Notes: generated from the letters alone by a model not told the origin. 64,000 nt of DNA from CAZHCA01 sp964530825 (GCA_964530825.1 CAZHCA010000002.1:1-64000); one strand, 5' to 3'; shown: positions 37,777 through 46,343, counted from the first letter of the stretch. Numbers and translations are program-made.

Positions 37777-37812
37777 AGCCCGGAGGCAACCACTTGGGGC
37801 CAGCTCCGGGCT
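37777..37812 (-). terminator. Weak hairpin after recA
   Basis: AGCCCGGA (37777-37784) pairs with TCCGGGCT (37805-37812) over a 20-base loop with an inner partial stem. The T tract on the minus strand is poor (GTTTACTTG). Confidence 0.35.
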
Positions 37813-37905
37813 ATATTGAATGACTGCTTTATCACAGCATAAATTCGTCGGAATAACGACTGGGGCGACAAAAAGGTTTACCCGGTCGATGGTCCGAACA
37901 GCTTT

Positions 37906-38958
37906 TTAGTCCTCCGCCTGCACGTGTCCGTTTTCGGAGGCCAACTCGTCGGGGTCCATGCCCAAAATTTGAGCCTTGATCTTGCCTTCCACTTCGAGCG
38001 CAACCTCCGGATTGTCGGTCAGGAACTGCTTGGCTGCTTCGCGCCCCTGGGCGATTTTAGCACCGTCATAGCTATACCAGGAGCCGCTTTTCTGGATGAT
38101 GCCGTGATCAACTCCCAGGTCGATGATTTCCCCTGTTTTGGAAATGCCTTCCCCATAGACGATATCAAAGGTAGCGATGCGGAAAGGAGGCGCCAGTTTA
38201 TTCTTGACCACCTTCACTTTCACGTGATTACCCACGATGTTGCCCTCCTTATCTTTAATCCCCGAGCCGCTGCGGCGAATATCCAAACGCATAGAAGCAT
38301 AAAACTTCAGCGCATTTCCCCCTGTAGTGGTTTCGGGATTACCGAACATTACCCCAATTTTTTCTCGCAGCTGGTTGATAAAGATACAACAACTCTTGGT
38401 GCGCCCAATCGTGGAAGTCAGCTTACGCATGGCCTGCGACATCAAGCGGGCTTGCAGCCCCATCTTGGAATCACCCATCTCGCCTTCGATCTCGCTGCGT
38501 GGTACTAGGGCAGCTACCGAATCAATCACAATGATATCGATCGCGCCCGAGCGAATCAGGTTTTCGGTGATTTCCAGCGCCTGCTCACCGTTATCGGGTT
38601 GCGAAATGAGCAGGTTTTCGGTATCCACACCCAACGACTGGGCGTAGAAGCGATCGAAGGCATGCTCCGCATCAATAAAGGCTGCAATCCCACCCAGCTT
38701 TTGGGCCTCGGCAATTGCGTGAATGGCCAGGGTAGTTTTACCGGAAGACTCCGGACCATAGATCTCTACAATACGGCCGCGGGGGAAACCATCGATTCCC
38801 AGTGCAATATCCAATCCGAGTGATCCCGTCGGAATGACGTCAATATCCTGCACCTGCTGGTCGCCCAGGCGCATGATGGAACCCTTGCCATATGTCTTTT
38901 CGATACGATCGACTGTGAGTTGGAGGGCTTTTAATTTAGCTTCTTTTTCCTGTGACAT
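37906..38958 (-). CDS. recA: Recombinase RecA
   Basis: ATP-dependent strand-exchange protein and co-protease. Walker A GPESSGKTTL (about residue 66), Walker B IIVIDSVAALVP, DNA-binding loop L1 GEMGDSKMGLQARLMSQAMR and L2 NQLREKIGVMFGNPETTTGG are intact. ATG at 38958 is chosen over the TTG two codons upstream. The C-terminus is acidic (ASENGHVQAED). A canonical promoter lies 35 bases upstream; I see no clear SOS (LexA) operator in it. Confidence 0.97.
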   Translation of the reverse strand: MSQEKEAKLKALQLTVDRIEKTYGKGSIMRLGDQQVQDIDVIPTGSLGLDIALGIDGFPRGRIVEIYGPESSGKTTLAIHAIAEAQKLGGIAAFIDAEHAFDRFYAQSLGVDTENLLISQPDNGEQALEITENLIRSGAIDIIVIDSVAALVPRSEIEGEMGDSKMGLQARLMSQAMRKLTSTIGRTKSCCIFINQLREKIGVMFGNPETTTGGNALKFYASMRLDIRRSGSGIKDKEGNIVGNHVKVKVVKNKLAPPFRIATFDIVYGEGISKTGEIIDLGVDHGIIQKSGSWYSYDGAKIAQGREAAKQFLTDNPEVALEVEGKIKAQILGMDPDELASENGHVQAED

Positions 38959-38992
38959 GGACAAAAGTCAATTTTTTGTTTTCTAACCCTTA

Positions 38993-39022
38993 CAAAAATA
39001 AACAAAAAGTTGTATAAACCAA
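38993..39022 (-). promoter_or_regulatory. Promoter of recA
   Basis: Minus strand TTG (39022..39020), 19-base spacer, TATTTTTG (39000..38993): exact consensus; leader about 30 bases. Confidence 0.7.
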
Positions 39023-39128
39023 AAAAATGTTTCCCGTCAATTATTTCACGTTTCTCAAATTACGCGAAAATCCACTGTTGCCCAAGTAGAAAAGCGTGTA
39101 TAAACGTTTAAAACGGTATTAAATAACA

Positions 39129-39157
39129 AGCCCCCGGTGTATTGGGCACCGGGGGCT
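39129..39157. terminator. Perfect 11-bp hairpin
   Basis: AGCCCCCGGTG (39129-39139) pairs perfectly with CACCGGGGGCT (39147-39157) around a 7-base loop. It lies 23 bases after the stop of the small gene at 39180 (minus strand); the minus-strand tail is TGTTATTTAA. Confidence 0.65.
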
Positions 39158-39179
39158 CATTAGTTTCGTTAGCGTAGAC

Positions 39180-39416
39180 CTAAGCTTGCTTTTCCATCGT
39201 AGTCCGGCTGCTGTAACCCAGTATCCGCTGCAAAGTCTTTTCGGAAGCGGAAAACTGCGCCTTAGGCAGCTGGCGGTAAGCACTATTTAACCTCTCGTAC
39301 TCCTTGCGAAGAGCAGCATCGGATTGTAGGGCTTCTTCTACCGCCAGGCGCTCGGAAGCGCTGAGCTCGTTGTAAAGCAATTGAATAAGATGAGTAGATG
39401 AGTAGCGTTGCTTCAT
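39180..39416 (-). CDS. Small protein resembling anti-sigma N-terminal domains
   Basis: 78 residues, soluble, no signal. The sequence LIQLLYNELSASERLAVEEA followed by LQSDAALRKEYERLNSAYRQL resembles the N-terminal helical segment of Bacteroidota anti-sigma factors, but the zinc-binding His/Cys and a membrane helix are absent. It stands alone: the nearest sigma-factor gene in this window is 2.5 kb away. A TTGAAC-C-GTTCAA palindrome (39464-39476) lies 48 bases upstream of the start. Function unknown; resemblance is by eye. Confidence 0.6.
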   Translation of the reverse strand: MKQRYSSTHLIQLLYNELSASERLAVEEALQSDAALRKEYERLNSAYRQLPKAQFSASEKTLQRILGYSSRTTMEKQA

Positions 39417-39463
39417 AAATCCCGTTTTGGTTAATATAAGTGGGCGTTAAGATGAATTAGTTA

Positions 39464-39476
39464 TTGAACCGTTCAA
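39464..39476. promoter_or_regulatory. 13-base palindrome, possible operator
   Basis: TTGAAC, one central base, GTTCAA: a perfect 6-base inverted repeat upstream of the small gene at 39180-39416. In the otherwise empty 243 bases 39417-39659 this is the only structure I noticed. Confidence 0.25.
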
Positions 39477-39659
39477 CAGAGCGGATTATTGTTTTGAAGA
39501 CTTTTTTTATGATGGATCTACTTTAACAATTTAATCTTTTTTTCGCCCTGCGCCAAACTCACCAAACGGAAGAACCTAAATCACACCCATCTTTAGAATT
39601 AAATTCCAGCGTATCATTTTCCAATCGAAAAAGGCTCTACCAACTAGCTCACAAAAAGA

Positions 39660-40088
39660 TTAATTTACGCGCTCCCAGGTTTGGGTGCGGTAGAAACCGG
39701 TCCAATGTACGCCCCGTACCCTCAGCTGGTCGGGATCATTGTCGGCCAGCCAGATAACCGAGCCATAGATATTGCCGCTTTCAGGATCGAGGATTTTACC
39801 ACCTTTCCAGCGCTCGCCCTCTTTTTCGAGGTCCCAGATAACCTGCAACCCTTTCAAGGGCTTACCTTTTAGCTTCCCCTTACAGGCTGTACAAGGGGTA
39901 TCCTGTTCTACGCGCAGGAGCTTGACGATTTCGCCGTAAAGCTTACCTTCTTTCTGGTAAACGCGCACGTGCGATTTCGCTTCGCCCGTCTCATCATCAA
40001 TCGTTTTCCAAACGCCCACGACGCTTTCCTGTGCCAGCAAACCCGTGCTCAACATCATGGTCATGGATACAATCAGTAGTTTCTTCAT
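39660..40088 (-). CDS. DUF2147-family periplasmic protein
   Basis: 142 residues with a signal peptide (to GLLAQ). The domain VVGVWKTIDDETGEAKSHVR, a Cys pair CTACKG (about 65), GLQVIWDLEKEGERWKGGKI, LDPESGNIYGS and a final GFYRTQTWERV are the DUF2147 pattern, a small lipocalin-like fold. Function unknown. Its start overlaps the stop of the alkyltransferase-like gene by 4 bases, so translation is coupled. Confidence 0.86.
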   Translation of the reverse strand: MKKLLIVSMTMMLSTGLLAQESVVGVWKTIDDETGEAKSHVRVYQKEGKLYGEIVKLLRVEQDTPCTACKGKLKGKPLKGLQVIWDLEKEGERWKGGKILDPESGNIYGSVIWLADNDPDQLRVRGVHWTGFYRTQTWERVN

Positions 40089-40441
40089 AAGGCATCGATT
40101 TCATCGGCATCCAGGGTCTCGGCCGGATGCCAGAATAGTTTATCAAATTGTTGTACACGATCGTTTTTAACGGCCACCCCTTCAGCCTCGAGCAACTCTT
40201 CCATAAGCGAGGGCGTGGCAAAATGGCGCCGGCCGCTTAGCTCTCCTTTGCGGTTTACTACCCGGTGGGCCGGAACATCCAAGCTTTTTAGGTTCTGGAA
40301 TAGTGCCCATCCTACCATCCTCGCCGAACCCAGCGCCAGAAAGTCAGCAATAGCACCGTAAGTAGTCACGCGTCCTTCGGGAATAGCACGGGTAACGGCA
40401 TAAACTTGTTCCCAATAAGTTGGTTTACCGGATTTAGGCAT
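40085..40441 (-). CDS. Alkyltransferase-like protein (ATL, MGMT fold, no active Cys)
   Basis: 118-residue protein with the DNA-binding fold of O6-alkylguanine alkyltransferase: TRAIPEGRVTTYGAIADFL, ARMVGWALFQNLK and the active-site segment VPAHRVVNRKGELSG. In true enzymes this reads PCHR; here Cys is Ala (PAHR), as in ATL proteins, which bind alkylated bases and pass them to nucleotide-excision repair rather than repairing them. RMVGxAL is the helix-turn-helix recognition helix. It overlaps the DUF2147 gene by 4 bases and is divergent from the TrpF-like gene. mfd, which acts in the same repair route, is elsewhere in the window. Confidence 0.9.
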   Translation of the reverse strand: MPKSGKPTYWEQVYAVTRAIPEGRVTTYGAIADFLALGSARMVGWALFQNLKSLDVPAHRVVNRKGELSGRRHFATPSLMEELLEAEGVAVKNDRVQQFDKLFWHPAETLDADEIDAL

Positions 40442-40483
40442 TTATTCTATTTTTAGCGCCTGTATTCAAAAAGCGACCAACAA

Positions 40484-41125
40484 ATGTTACGCACAAAAGT
40501 CAAAGCCTCTTCCGTAAGCAACCTGACCGATGCCCGCTACTTCGCTGCCTGGGAAGTGGATTGGATGGGCTTCAACCTGGAGCCCGGGGCTGATCCGGCA
40601 CAGGTAGTCGCCATCAAGGAGTGGATCGACGGTCCACTCACCACCGGGGAATTCAATCTTCAATCGGCCGAGGAGATCCGCGAACACATCCAGTTTATCG
40701 GCTTGGAAACTGTGCAGCTGGGTCATTTCAGTGCAATGGAAACGGCAGCCTACCTTCATGACGAAATCCCCTTGCTCAAAGTCTTCCACATCGATCTGGA
40801 TAGCAGGGCTGATGAGATCGAAGACCACCTCAGCAATTTTGCGCCTTTCGTACAGCACTTCTTACTCAACTTCAGTAACCACGGCATTAGCTGGAGAAAC
40901 CTGGAAGAAAAGACATCGCTAACCACCGATTGGTTGGCGGATATCTGCGAACGTTATCCACTGATTTTGGAAATAGATATTCCCGTCGATCAACTGCTAG
41001 GGATTTTGGAACGGCTCCAGCCCGTGGGGCTCAGCCTGCAGGGTGGAGCCGAAGAAAAGACAGGCTATAAATCGTTCGATGAGCTCGATGATATTTTTGA
41101 AACATTGGAGGTGGTGGAAGACTAA
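40484..41125 (+). CDS. TrpF-like TIM-barrel protein, catalytic residues missing
   Basis: 213 residues. The N-terminus KASSVSNLTDARYFAAWEVD aligns with the phosphoribosylanthranilate isomerase start K-I-C-G-I-T-N-L-E-D-A, but the catalytic Cys position is Ser (residue 9). GFNLEPGA matches the GF.F..GS segment. The C-terminal GLSLQGGAEEKTGYKSFDEL matches the SSGVE..PG.KD region, yet the phosphate-binding GGTG loop is absent. It is therefore a likely paralogue of TrpF with another role. No trp genes lie nearby. The stop overlaps the stop of the convergent CpxP-like gene by 4 bases. Confidence 0.68.
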   Translation: MLRTKVKASSVSNLTDARYFAAWEVDWMGFNLEPGADPAQVVAIKEWIDGPLTTGEFNLQSAEEIREHIQFIGLETVQLGHFSAMETAAYLHDEIPLLKVFHIDLDSRADEIEDHLSNFAPFVQHFLLNFSNHGISWRNLEEKTSLTTDWLADICERYPLILEIDIPVDQLLGILERLQPVGLSLQGGAEEKTGYKSFDELDDIFETLEVVED

Positions 41126-41610
41126 CCGTCCTGCTGGCGCCGATGCCGGCGCATACGCCCTTTGGGCGGTCCACCCCGCCGGATGAGCTCGTGCAGCAAC
41201 TCGTCGAAGGTAGCTTGCTGCTCCGGACGCAATATCTGCCGGATGTCTTGAAAATGAAGCAGGTTGAGGCTATCAAACCGCATCTGTCGCTTTCCGATGA
41301 TTTCCAGCCGCTCTTGCTTAATGCTATCCGGGGTGCTATCTTGTAGCGTATTTACGTACGCGCTGCGGGCCTCCTGCAGTTCCCGCCCCACTGCCTGGAT
41401 TTCCAGTTTGTGAGCTGCGACCAGTGCCTCCAGTTCAGTTTGCTGCACATCGTCCAGGCCGAGGCGAAAGGATAGGAAACGCGTAGGTGCCGCAGGCCGG
41501 TGACTTCCACTCGCCGATCGGCGCATCAATAGTGCAGCCAGAAAAACGAGATTTAGTATCAACAAAAAAATGGCGGTACCGACAATCCACTTCGTATATC
41601 GCTGATTCAT
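41122..41610 (-). CDS. CpxP/Spy-like periplasmic stress protein
   Basis: 162 residues with an N-terminal membrane anchor or uncleaved signal (about 9-29: VGTAIFLLILNLVFLAALLM). The rest is helical and resembles the LTxxQ heavy-metal-sensor/CpxP family: LGLDDVQQTELEALVAAHKL, ... SLNLLHFQDIRQILRPEQQA, TFDELLHELIRRGG. Proteins like this act as periplasmic chaperones or sensors in envelope stress. It is the last gene of the operon MMPL - ECF sigma - anti-sigma-like - this gene, and overlaps its predecessor by 4 bases. Confidence 0.78.
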   Translation of the reverse strand: MNQRYTKWIVGTAIFLLILNLVFLAALLMRRSASGSHRPAAPTRFLSFRLGLDDVQQTELEALVAAHKLEIQAVGRELQEARSAYVNTLQDSTPDSIKQERLEIIGKRQMRFDSLNLLHFQDIRQILRPEQQATFDELLHELIRRGGPPKGRMRRHRRQQDG

Positions 41611-41939
41611 TGCACATCATTTTGGTAAGGGTAAGCCGGTTGTAATTGATAATATTCGACGAAAGATTCGGCGCTCTGAACATCCGTGGCAGACCAACCT
41701 TCCCGGAAAAGCCAGATCGCTTCCAGGCTCAGGATCATCAGCACCGCCGCCATCAGCCAGGCAGGCTTGCGCAGTAGAACCCCACTCCAGGCAGACGCCT
41801 TTTCTTCTTCCCGGTCCAGGCGTGCTCGTAAACGGGTGTAGAAGTAATCGTCGGTTTTTGCCGGATCCGCACTGTCGAGTGCACTTAATGTCCGGCGCAC
41901 CTTCTTTTCGATCCATTGCTCCCGATTATCCATGGCCAT
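41607..41939 (-). CDS. Single-pass membrane protein, probable anti-sigma factor
   Basis: About 110 residues. A charged cytoplasmic part (DNREQWIEKKVRRTLSALDS, DDYFYTRLRARLDREEEKAS) precedes one membrane helix (AWLMAAVLMILSLEAIWLF) and a short external tail (FVEYYQLQPAYPYQNDVQ). It overlaps the end of the ECF sigma gene (8 to 32 bases depending on start: Met at 41933, 41939 or 41957) and the start of the CpxP-like gene (4 bases). No HxxxCxxC zinc motif. Placement and topology suggest the anti-sigma factor of the adjacent sigma; this is an inference. Confidence 0.7.
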   Translation of the reverse strand: MAMDNREQWIEKKVRRTLSALDSADPAKTDDYFYTRLRARLDREEEKASAWSGVLLRKPAWLMAAVLMILSLEAIWLFREGWSATDVQSAESFVEYYQLQPAYPYQNDVQ

Positions 41940-42555
41940 CCTTTTTTCTTTTTTCATAAGCTTCGGTGAAATGCTTCCTCAACGATTGCCTCAAATTCCC
42001 CTTAGCGCGGTGAAGCAACCCCTCGACTGCACTTGTGCTCTTATTCATAATTGTTGCTATTTCTCGTTGAGGTAATTGCTCCATTTTATGTAGCATTAAA
42101 GCGATTTTTTGCTGCTCCGGTAAGGCATCAATTGCCTTCATTAATAGGCTTGCCTCCTCGAGCTGCTCCAGCAAAATTCCCGGGTGTACCGGATCAACTG
42201 GTTGGCGAACCAGCTGATCGTCAGAACCATACAGGGCTGTCAGGCGGGCAAATCGCTTCTTACGCTTGCGAAATTTAATGAGGTCGCGGCAACGATTAAC
42301 CGTAACCCGGTACAACCAGGTACTCAGCGCTGCTTCTCCCCGAAACGCGGCGGCTTTTTTCCAAAATTCTACGAAGACCTCCTGACTGACATCCTCGGCA
42401 TCTTGGGGTTGCCCCAACAGGGAAAGTGCTGTATTGTACACCCGATCCTTATGGCGCTCGACCAATTGCCGAAAAGCGGCTTCACTTCCCTCTTGTACGC
42501 GTTTGATGAGTTGGAAATCTTCCAAAAAGAGCGTCTTTAATCCTTTAGACGCCAA
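41926..42555 (-). CDS. ECF-type RNA polymerase sigma factor
   Basis: Group IV sigma-70 factor. Region 2: AFRQLVERHKDRVYNTALSL, DAEDVSQEVFVEFWKKAAAF, TWLYRVTVNRCRDLIKFRKR. Region 4: ALPEQQKIALMLHKMEQLPQ, REIATIMNKSTSAVEGLLHR. The start is TTG at 42555 (a second TTG lies ten codons in); there is no ATG before region 2. It is preceded by the MMPL gene (gap 35 bases) and followed by an overlapping membrane protein gene, which probably encodes its anti-sigma. Confidence 0.92.
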   Translation of the reverse strand: MASKGLKTLFLEDFQLIKRVQEGSEAAFRQLVERHKDRVYNTALSLLGQPQDAEDVSQEVFVEFWKKAAAFRGEAALSTWLYRVTVNRCRDLIKFRKRKKRFARLTALYGSDDQLVRQPVDPVHPGILLEQLEEASLLMKAIDALPEQQKIALMLHKMEQLPQREIATIMNKSTSAVEGLLHRAKGNLRQSLRKHFTEAYEKRKKDGHG

Positions 42556-42590
42556 ATTAAGACAATCCCTGCGCCGGGCAGCGAGAAAAT

Positions 42591-44885
42591 TCAGGAACTC
42601 AGTTCCGGGACCGGCTCAGCAGGTACGCCGTCTTTTTTAATTTTCGAGTCTTTGATGAGCCAACGGATCAGGAGCGGAATCAAAAATAAATCGCTGAATA
42701 CGGCACTGAACAGCGTCAGGCTAATCAGCAATCCGACAACCACGCTGGGCGGATGGATGGAAAACAGCATCACCAGGAACCCAAAGAACAAAATAACGGA
42801 AGTAAGAACGATCGCTTTGCCCGTCTCCAGGAAAGTGATACGCAACGATTCTTCCACGCTGCTTCCCTTATTGCGCGCTAGTTTGAATTTACTCAGAAAG
42901 TGAATCGTATCATCTACTGCAATACCGAAGACTACAGCAAATACAATGGAGACACCGGCCTCCAATTCAATGCCCAGGAATCCCAACAGCGCTCCGGCCA
43001 ATAGTAGGGGGATGATATTCGGAACGAGAGAAATCAACAACATCCGGGCATTTCTAAACAACAGGGCCATCAGTATGCTCACGATCAACACCGCCATACC
43101 AAGGCCCTCGATCAAGTTGCGGCGGATGTATTCGGCGTTTTTGTCGATGATCAGCCCAGTACCGGTGCGCTTTACCTGGACAATCGACGTATCCACGTTG
43201 GCATTAACCCAGCGGTCGATGCGCTGCCCCAGATATTTGACTGAGTCGGCACCTACATCCTGCACCTGTGAGGTGATGCGTGCCTTTTTTTGGTCTTTGC
43301 TGATGAGTACATCCACATTCAACTGGGGCACGCGATCGAACAGGCTTTGGTAGCGTTGAAATTTTTCCTGGGAATCCGGAAAACGGTATGCCTCGGGCGA
43401 GTTACCGCCAAACATTTGATTAATACTTTTGTAAACAGTCGTAATTGAGCCGATGCCATTGATGACCGGTATGTTGCGCAGGTAATTCTCGATTTTGTTG
43501 ATCTCTCTTACGACCTCATAATCGGTCGCCAGATAATCGCCCTGGGCATAGATTGCGAATTCCATAGGCCTAAACCCGGTGAGTTCTTCTTCAAAAAAGG
43601 TGAAATCCTGGGTGATTTTCTCGCCCCGCGGCATATTACTCTTTAAATCGTAGTTGGTATTGATGCGGGAAATGCCCCAAAAACTGAGCAGGATAAATAG
43701 CAAGCTTCCGACGGCGATGCCCCGGCCATTATTTAGGGTGAAATGGTAGGTTCGGCTCATCAGCTTTTCCCAAAATTGCTGCCCTCGCCCGGGTTTTATG
43801 ATCTGATCAATCCGGAACCAGGTTAGCAGGGCTGTGGTAAAAAGGATCACAGTCACATAGGCAATCATGACCCCTATTGCCGAATTAATCCCGAAATCCC
43901 GAATCGGGGTAACCCGGCTGGTCATTAGAGAAGCGAAACCGATGGATGTGGTCAGCGAGGTCAGCAGGGTAGCAAGACCGATTTCTTTGATACTAATGCG
44001 AATAGCATCGCGGCGGTTTCGGCCACGGCGCAACTCATCGATGTATTTGGACATGATGTGGATCACGTCTGACGTACCCACGATGATCATCAACACTGGA
44101 TATAAGGCAGCCATGGCGTTAAGAGGGCGGCCCATGGCGCCCAGGGCCCCCATGAACAGAAGCATTCCCAATCCGATCGAAGTTAATGCCACCCCGATAC
44201 CCCACGGACGCCGAAAGATGAAAAACATGATCAAAGTAACCAAAATGCCGGATACGATGGCCGATATAATGATTTCCCGCTTTTGCATATCTACGAGTTC
44301 CACCTGAAAATTGGGCCGGCCCAAGTAGTGATAGTCCTGAAAACCATAACGTTCCACCAAAGCATCCAAATCCTTCATGAGTGCACGGGCTTGATCGAGC
44401 TCAATGCTATTGACTACTTTGAGATATACGACCAGGGAGGTGGCATCATCGTTGATGAGGTAGTGGACAAAGCGTTCGTCCGACAGAATCCGCTCGCGAT
44501 CGGATTGGTAATACTCAGGCCGATCGATATGGATGGCAGGTAGGGTGGTAAGGGCGAAAGGCGTTTTGACCGGATAAGCGAATTTGGTAAGCGACTGCAC
44601 CTGCTCTACGTGCGGTAGGTGTCGGCAAGCCAAAGTAAAATCGTGGAAATCCCTCAGAAATGGCTGGTGAAAAACCCCTGAGTCTCGTTCAATGGCAATC
44701 AGCTGAAAGTTGTCATCGGTCTCAAATTCATCCACGAATTCGCGGAAGAATTCTAGATCTTCGTCGCCCTCCGGAAAAAACTGTTCGAAGTCGAAGGTAA
44801 ACTGCAGACGGGTTAGCATGAAAAGGCTGCCAATCGCCAGCAGACTAAAAACTACTACGGAGAGCAAACGGTATTGGCGCGTCAT
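42591..44885 (-). CDS. MMPL/RND-family transporter
   Basis: 764-residue inner-membrane protein with twelve predicted helices: one, a large periplasmic domain (about 33-200), six helices with a sterol-sensing-like segment, a second periplasmic domain (about 415-580), and five more helices. Motifs: FEQFFPEGDEDLEFFREFVD after helix 1, VIHIMSKYIDELRRGRNRRD and the matching VDDTIHFLSKFKLARNKGSS in the second repeat, with conserved Asp in the membrane (GIAVDDTIHF). Members export lipids, hopanoids or drugs. It is first in the operon with the ECF sigma factor. A TAAGTTTG box at 44923-44916 could be its promoter, with a TTG only 17 bases away. Confidence 0.88.
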   Translation of the reverse strand: MTRQYRLLSVVVFSLLAIGSLFMLTRLQFTFDFEQFFPEGDEDLEFFREFVDEFETDDNFQLIAIERDSGVFHQPFLRDFHDFTLACRHLPHVEQVQSLTKFAYPVKTPFALTTLPAIHIDRPEYYQSDRERILSDERFVHYLINDDATSLVVYLKVVNSIELDQARALMKDLDALVERYGFQDYHYLGRPNFQVELVDMQKREIIISAIVSGILVTLIMFFIFRRPWGIGVALTSIGLGMLLFMGALGAMGRPLNAMAALYPVLMIIVGTSDVIHIMSKYIDELRRGRNRRDAIRISIKEIGLATLLTSLTTSIGFASLMTSRVTPIRDFGINSAIGVMIAYVTVILFTTALLTWFRIDQIIKPGRGQQFWEKLMSRTYHFTLNNGRGIAVGSLLFILLSFWGISRINTNYDLKSNMPRGEKITQDFTFFEEELTGFRPMEFAIYAQGDYLATDYEVVREINKIENYLRNIPVINGIGSITTVYKSINQMFGGNSPEAYRFPDSQEKFQRYQSLFDRVPQLNVDVLISKDQKKARITSQVQDVGADSVKYLGQRIDRWVNANVDTSIVQVKRTGTGLIIDKNAEYIRRNLIEGLGMAVLIVSILMALLFRNARMLLISLVPNIIPLLLAGALLGFLGIELEAGVSIVFAVVFGIAVDDTIHFLSKFKLARNKGSSVEESLRITFLETGKAIVLTSVILFFGFLVMLFSIHPPSVVVGLLISLTLFSAVFSDLFLIPLLIRWLIKDSKIKKDGVPAEPVPELSS

Positions 44886-45077
44886 ATGAAATTGATCATG
44901 AAAGAATGTATCCTACAAACTTACGGGTGGGCCTTTGGTTCAAGACTTGCTGCCTATTAAATAGTTTTGACAGCGGAAAAACGATATCGCAGTCAAATGC
45001 AAGGGCATGCCTTTTTCTATTTAAACGGAATTTTTCCTACCTTCAGGTGTATATAGGAAATTCATCAGCACGATCCT

Positions 45078-45695
45078 ATGGCATTAGCCTCCTGTTTCCA
45101 ACCGGGTATAATTGAGGCGGGCTGCGACGAATCCGGTCGTGGCTGCTTGGCAGGCCCGGTTTACGCTGCTGCGGTTGTCTTACCAACAGATTTTTACCAT
45201 CCCTACATCAACGACTCGAAGCAATTGACGGAAAGCAAGCGAGAAGCTGCCCGTAAGGTTCTGGAACAAGAGGCCATAGCTTGGGCAGTTGCCAAAGTTG
45301 ATCCGGACGAAATTGACCAAATAAATATTCTGAATGCTGCCTTTGCTGCGATGCACCGGGCAATCGACCGGCTGACGGTGCGCCCGCAAAAGTTGCTCAT
45401 CGATGGCAACCGCTTTGTCCCTTATCCAGAAATACCGCACCACTGCATTGTGAAGGGAGATGCCAAGCTGGCTGCGATCGCGGCGGCCTCCATTCTGGCA
45501 AAAACCCATCGCGACGCGTACATGCGCCAACTTCATCAGTCTCATCCTGCATACAATTGGGTCCGCAATAAAGGTTATCCAACGGCCGACCACCGTAAGG
45601 CGATCGAGCAGTACGGCCCTACGATCCATCACCGCCGGTCTTTCCGTTGGGTGGCGGGTCAAGATAATCAAATGCGCTTTCCCGGCTGGGTCTAG
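45078..45695 (+). CDS. rnhB: Ribonuclease HII
   Basis: Removes RNA primers and misincorporated ribonucleotides from DNA. The motif GCDESGRGCLAGPVYAAAV (residues 15-33) holds the two catalytic acids Asp-Glu; LLIDGNRFVP gives the third Asp, and KGDAKLAAIAAASILAKTHR is the usual fourth block. 205 residues fits. Convergent with the MBL-hydrolase gene (6 bases apart). Confidence 0.96.
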   Translation: MALASCFQPGIIEAGCDESGRGCLAGPVYAAAVVLPTDFYHPYINDSKQLTESKREAARKVLEQEAIAWAVAKVDPDEIDQINILNAAFAAMHRAIDRLTVRPQKLLIDGNRFVPYPEIPHHCIVKGDAKLAAIAAASILAKTHRDAYMRQLHQSHPAYNWVRNKGYPTADHRKAIEQYGPTIHHRRSFRWVAGQDNQMRFPGWV

Positions 45696-45701
45696 TACCT
45701 T

Positions 45702-46343
45702 TTACTTTAAAAAAGAATTGGACCGGCGCTCGGTACCGATGGTTGTTTCGGGGCCATGCCCCGGGTACACGATAACCTCATCTCCCAGGGGCAATAGCTG
45801 ATCGTGAATGCTCCGGATGAGTGTATGGTAATCGCCGCCGGGTAGGTCGGTACGCCCAATGCTCCCCTGGAAAAGCACGTCGCCTCCGATCACCCAGCCA
45901 TCGGCCCGGCTATAAAAAGCCAAGCTAGCCGGTGAATGCCCGGGCACGAAAAGAATTTCCAGTTCGGTATTACCGAAACGCACTTTATCCTGTTCACTTA
46001 GATAGGCGGTTGGCCTGGGTGAAGGATCAGGGTAAGGCACCCCAAAAAGGGCTGCTGCCACGGGCGCCTGCTCCAGGACCGCTAATTCTTCTTTGTGAAT
46101 TTCTAAACCCAGGTCGTATTGGTCGGCGACGAATCGGTTGCCAAAAATGTGATCGAGGTGACAATGCGTATTGATCAGCCTTACGGGCGTCAGTTTGAGT
46201 TCGGTGATCTTATTGACCAGGATCCGCCGTTCGGATTCGTGATACATGCCAGGATCAATAATGATGCACTCCCGACTGTCGTCGTATAACAAATAGGTGT
46301 TTTCCTGGAATGGATTAAAGGTAAGCCGGACAACAACCGCCAT
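45702..46343 (-). CDS. MBL-fold metallo-hydrolase (glyoxalase II-like)
   Basis: Cytoplasmic hydrolase of 213 residues. The metal motif THCHLDHIFG (HxHxDH, about residue 59), a later His in VPGHSPASLAFY (about 134), the bridging Asp in GGDVLFQGSIGRTDLPGGD (about 153) and a last His in YPGHGPETTIG (about 198) complete the dinuclear site. It is shorter than true glyoxalase II, so the substrate is uncertain. Confidence 0.9.
   Translation of the reverse strand: MAVVVRLTFNPFQENTYLLYDDSRECIIIDPGMYHESERRILVNKITELKLTPVRLINTHCHLDHIFGNRFVADQYDLGLEIHKEELAVLEQAPVAAALFGVPYPDPSPRPTAYLSEQDKVRFGNTELEILFVPGHSPASLAFYSRADGWVIGGDVLFQGSIGRTDLPGGDYHTLIRSIHDQLLPLGDEVIVYPGHGPETTIGTERRSNSFLK

Noticed and set aside
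37906..39022. A LexA-type operator in front of recA
   Set aside because: No convincing palindromic box was found between the promoter and the start codon; I would not claim SOS control from sequence alone.
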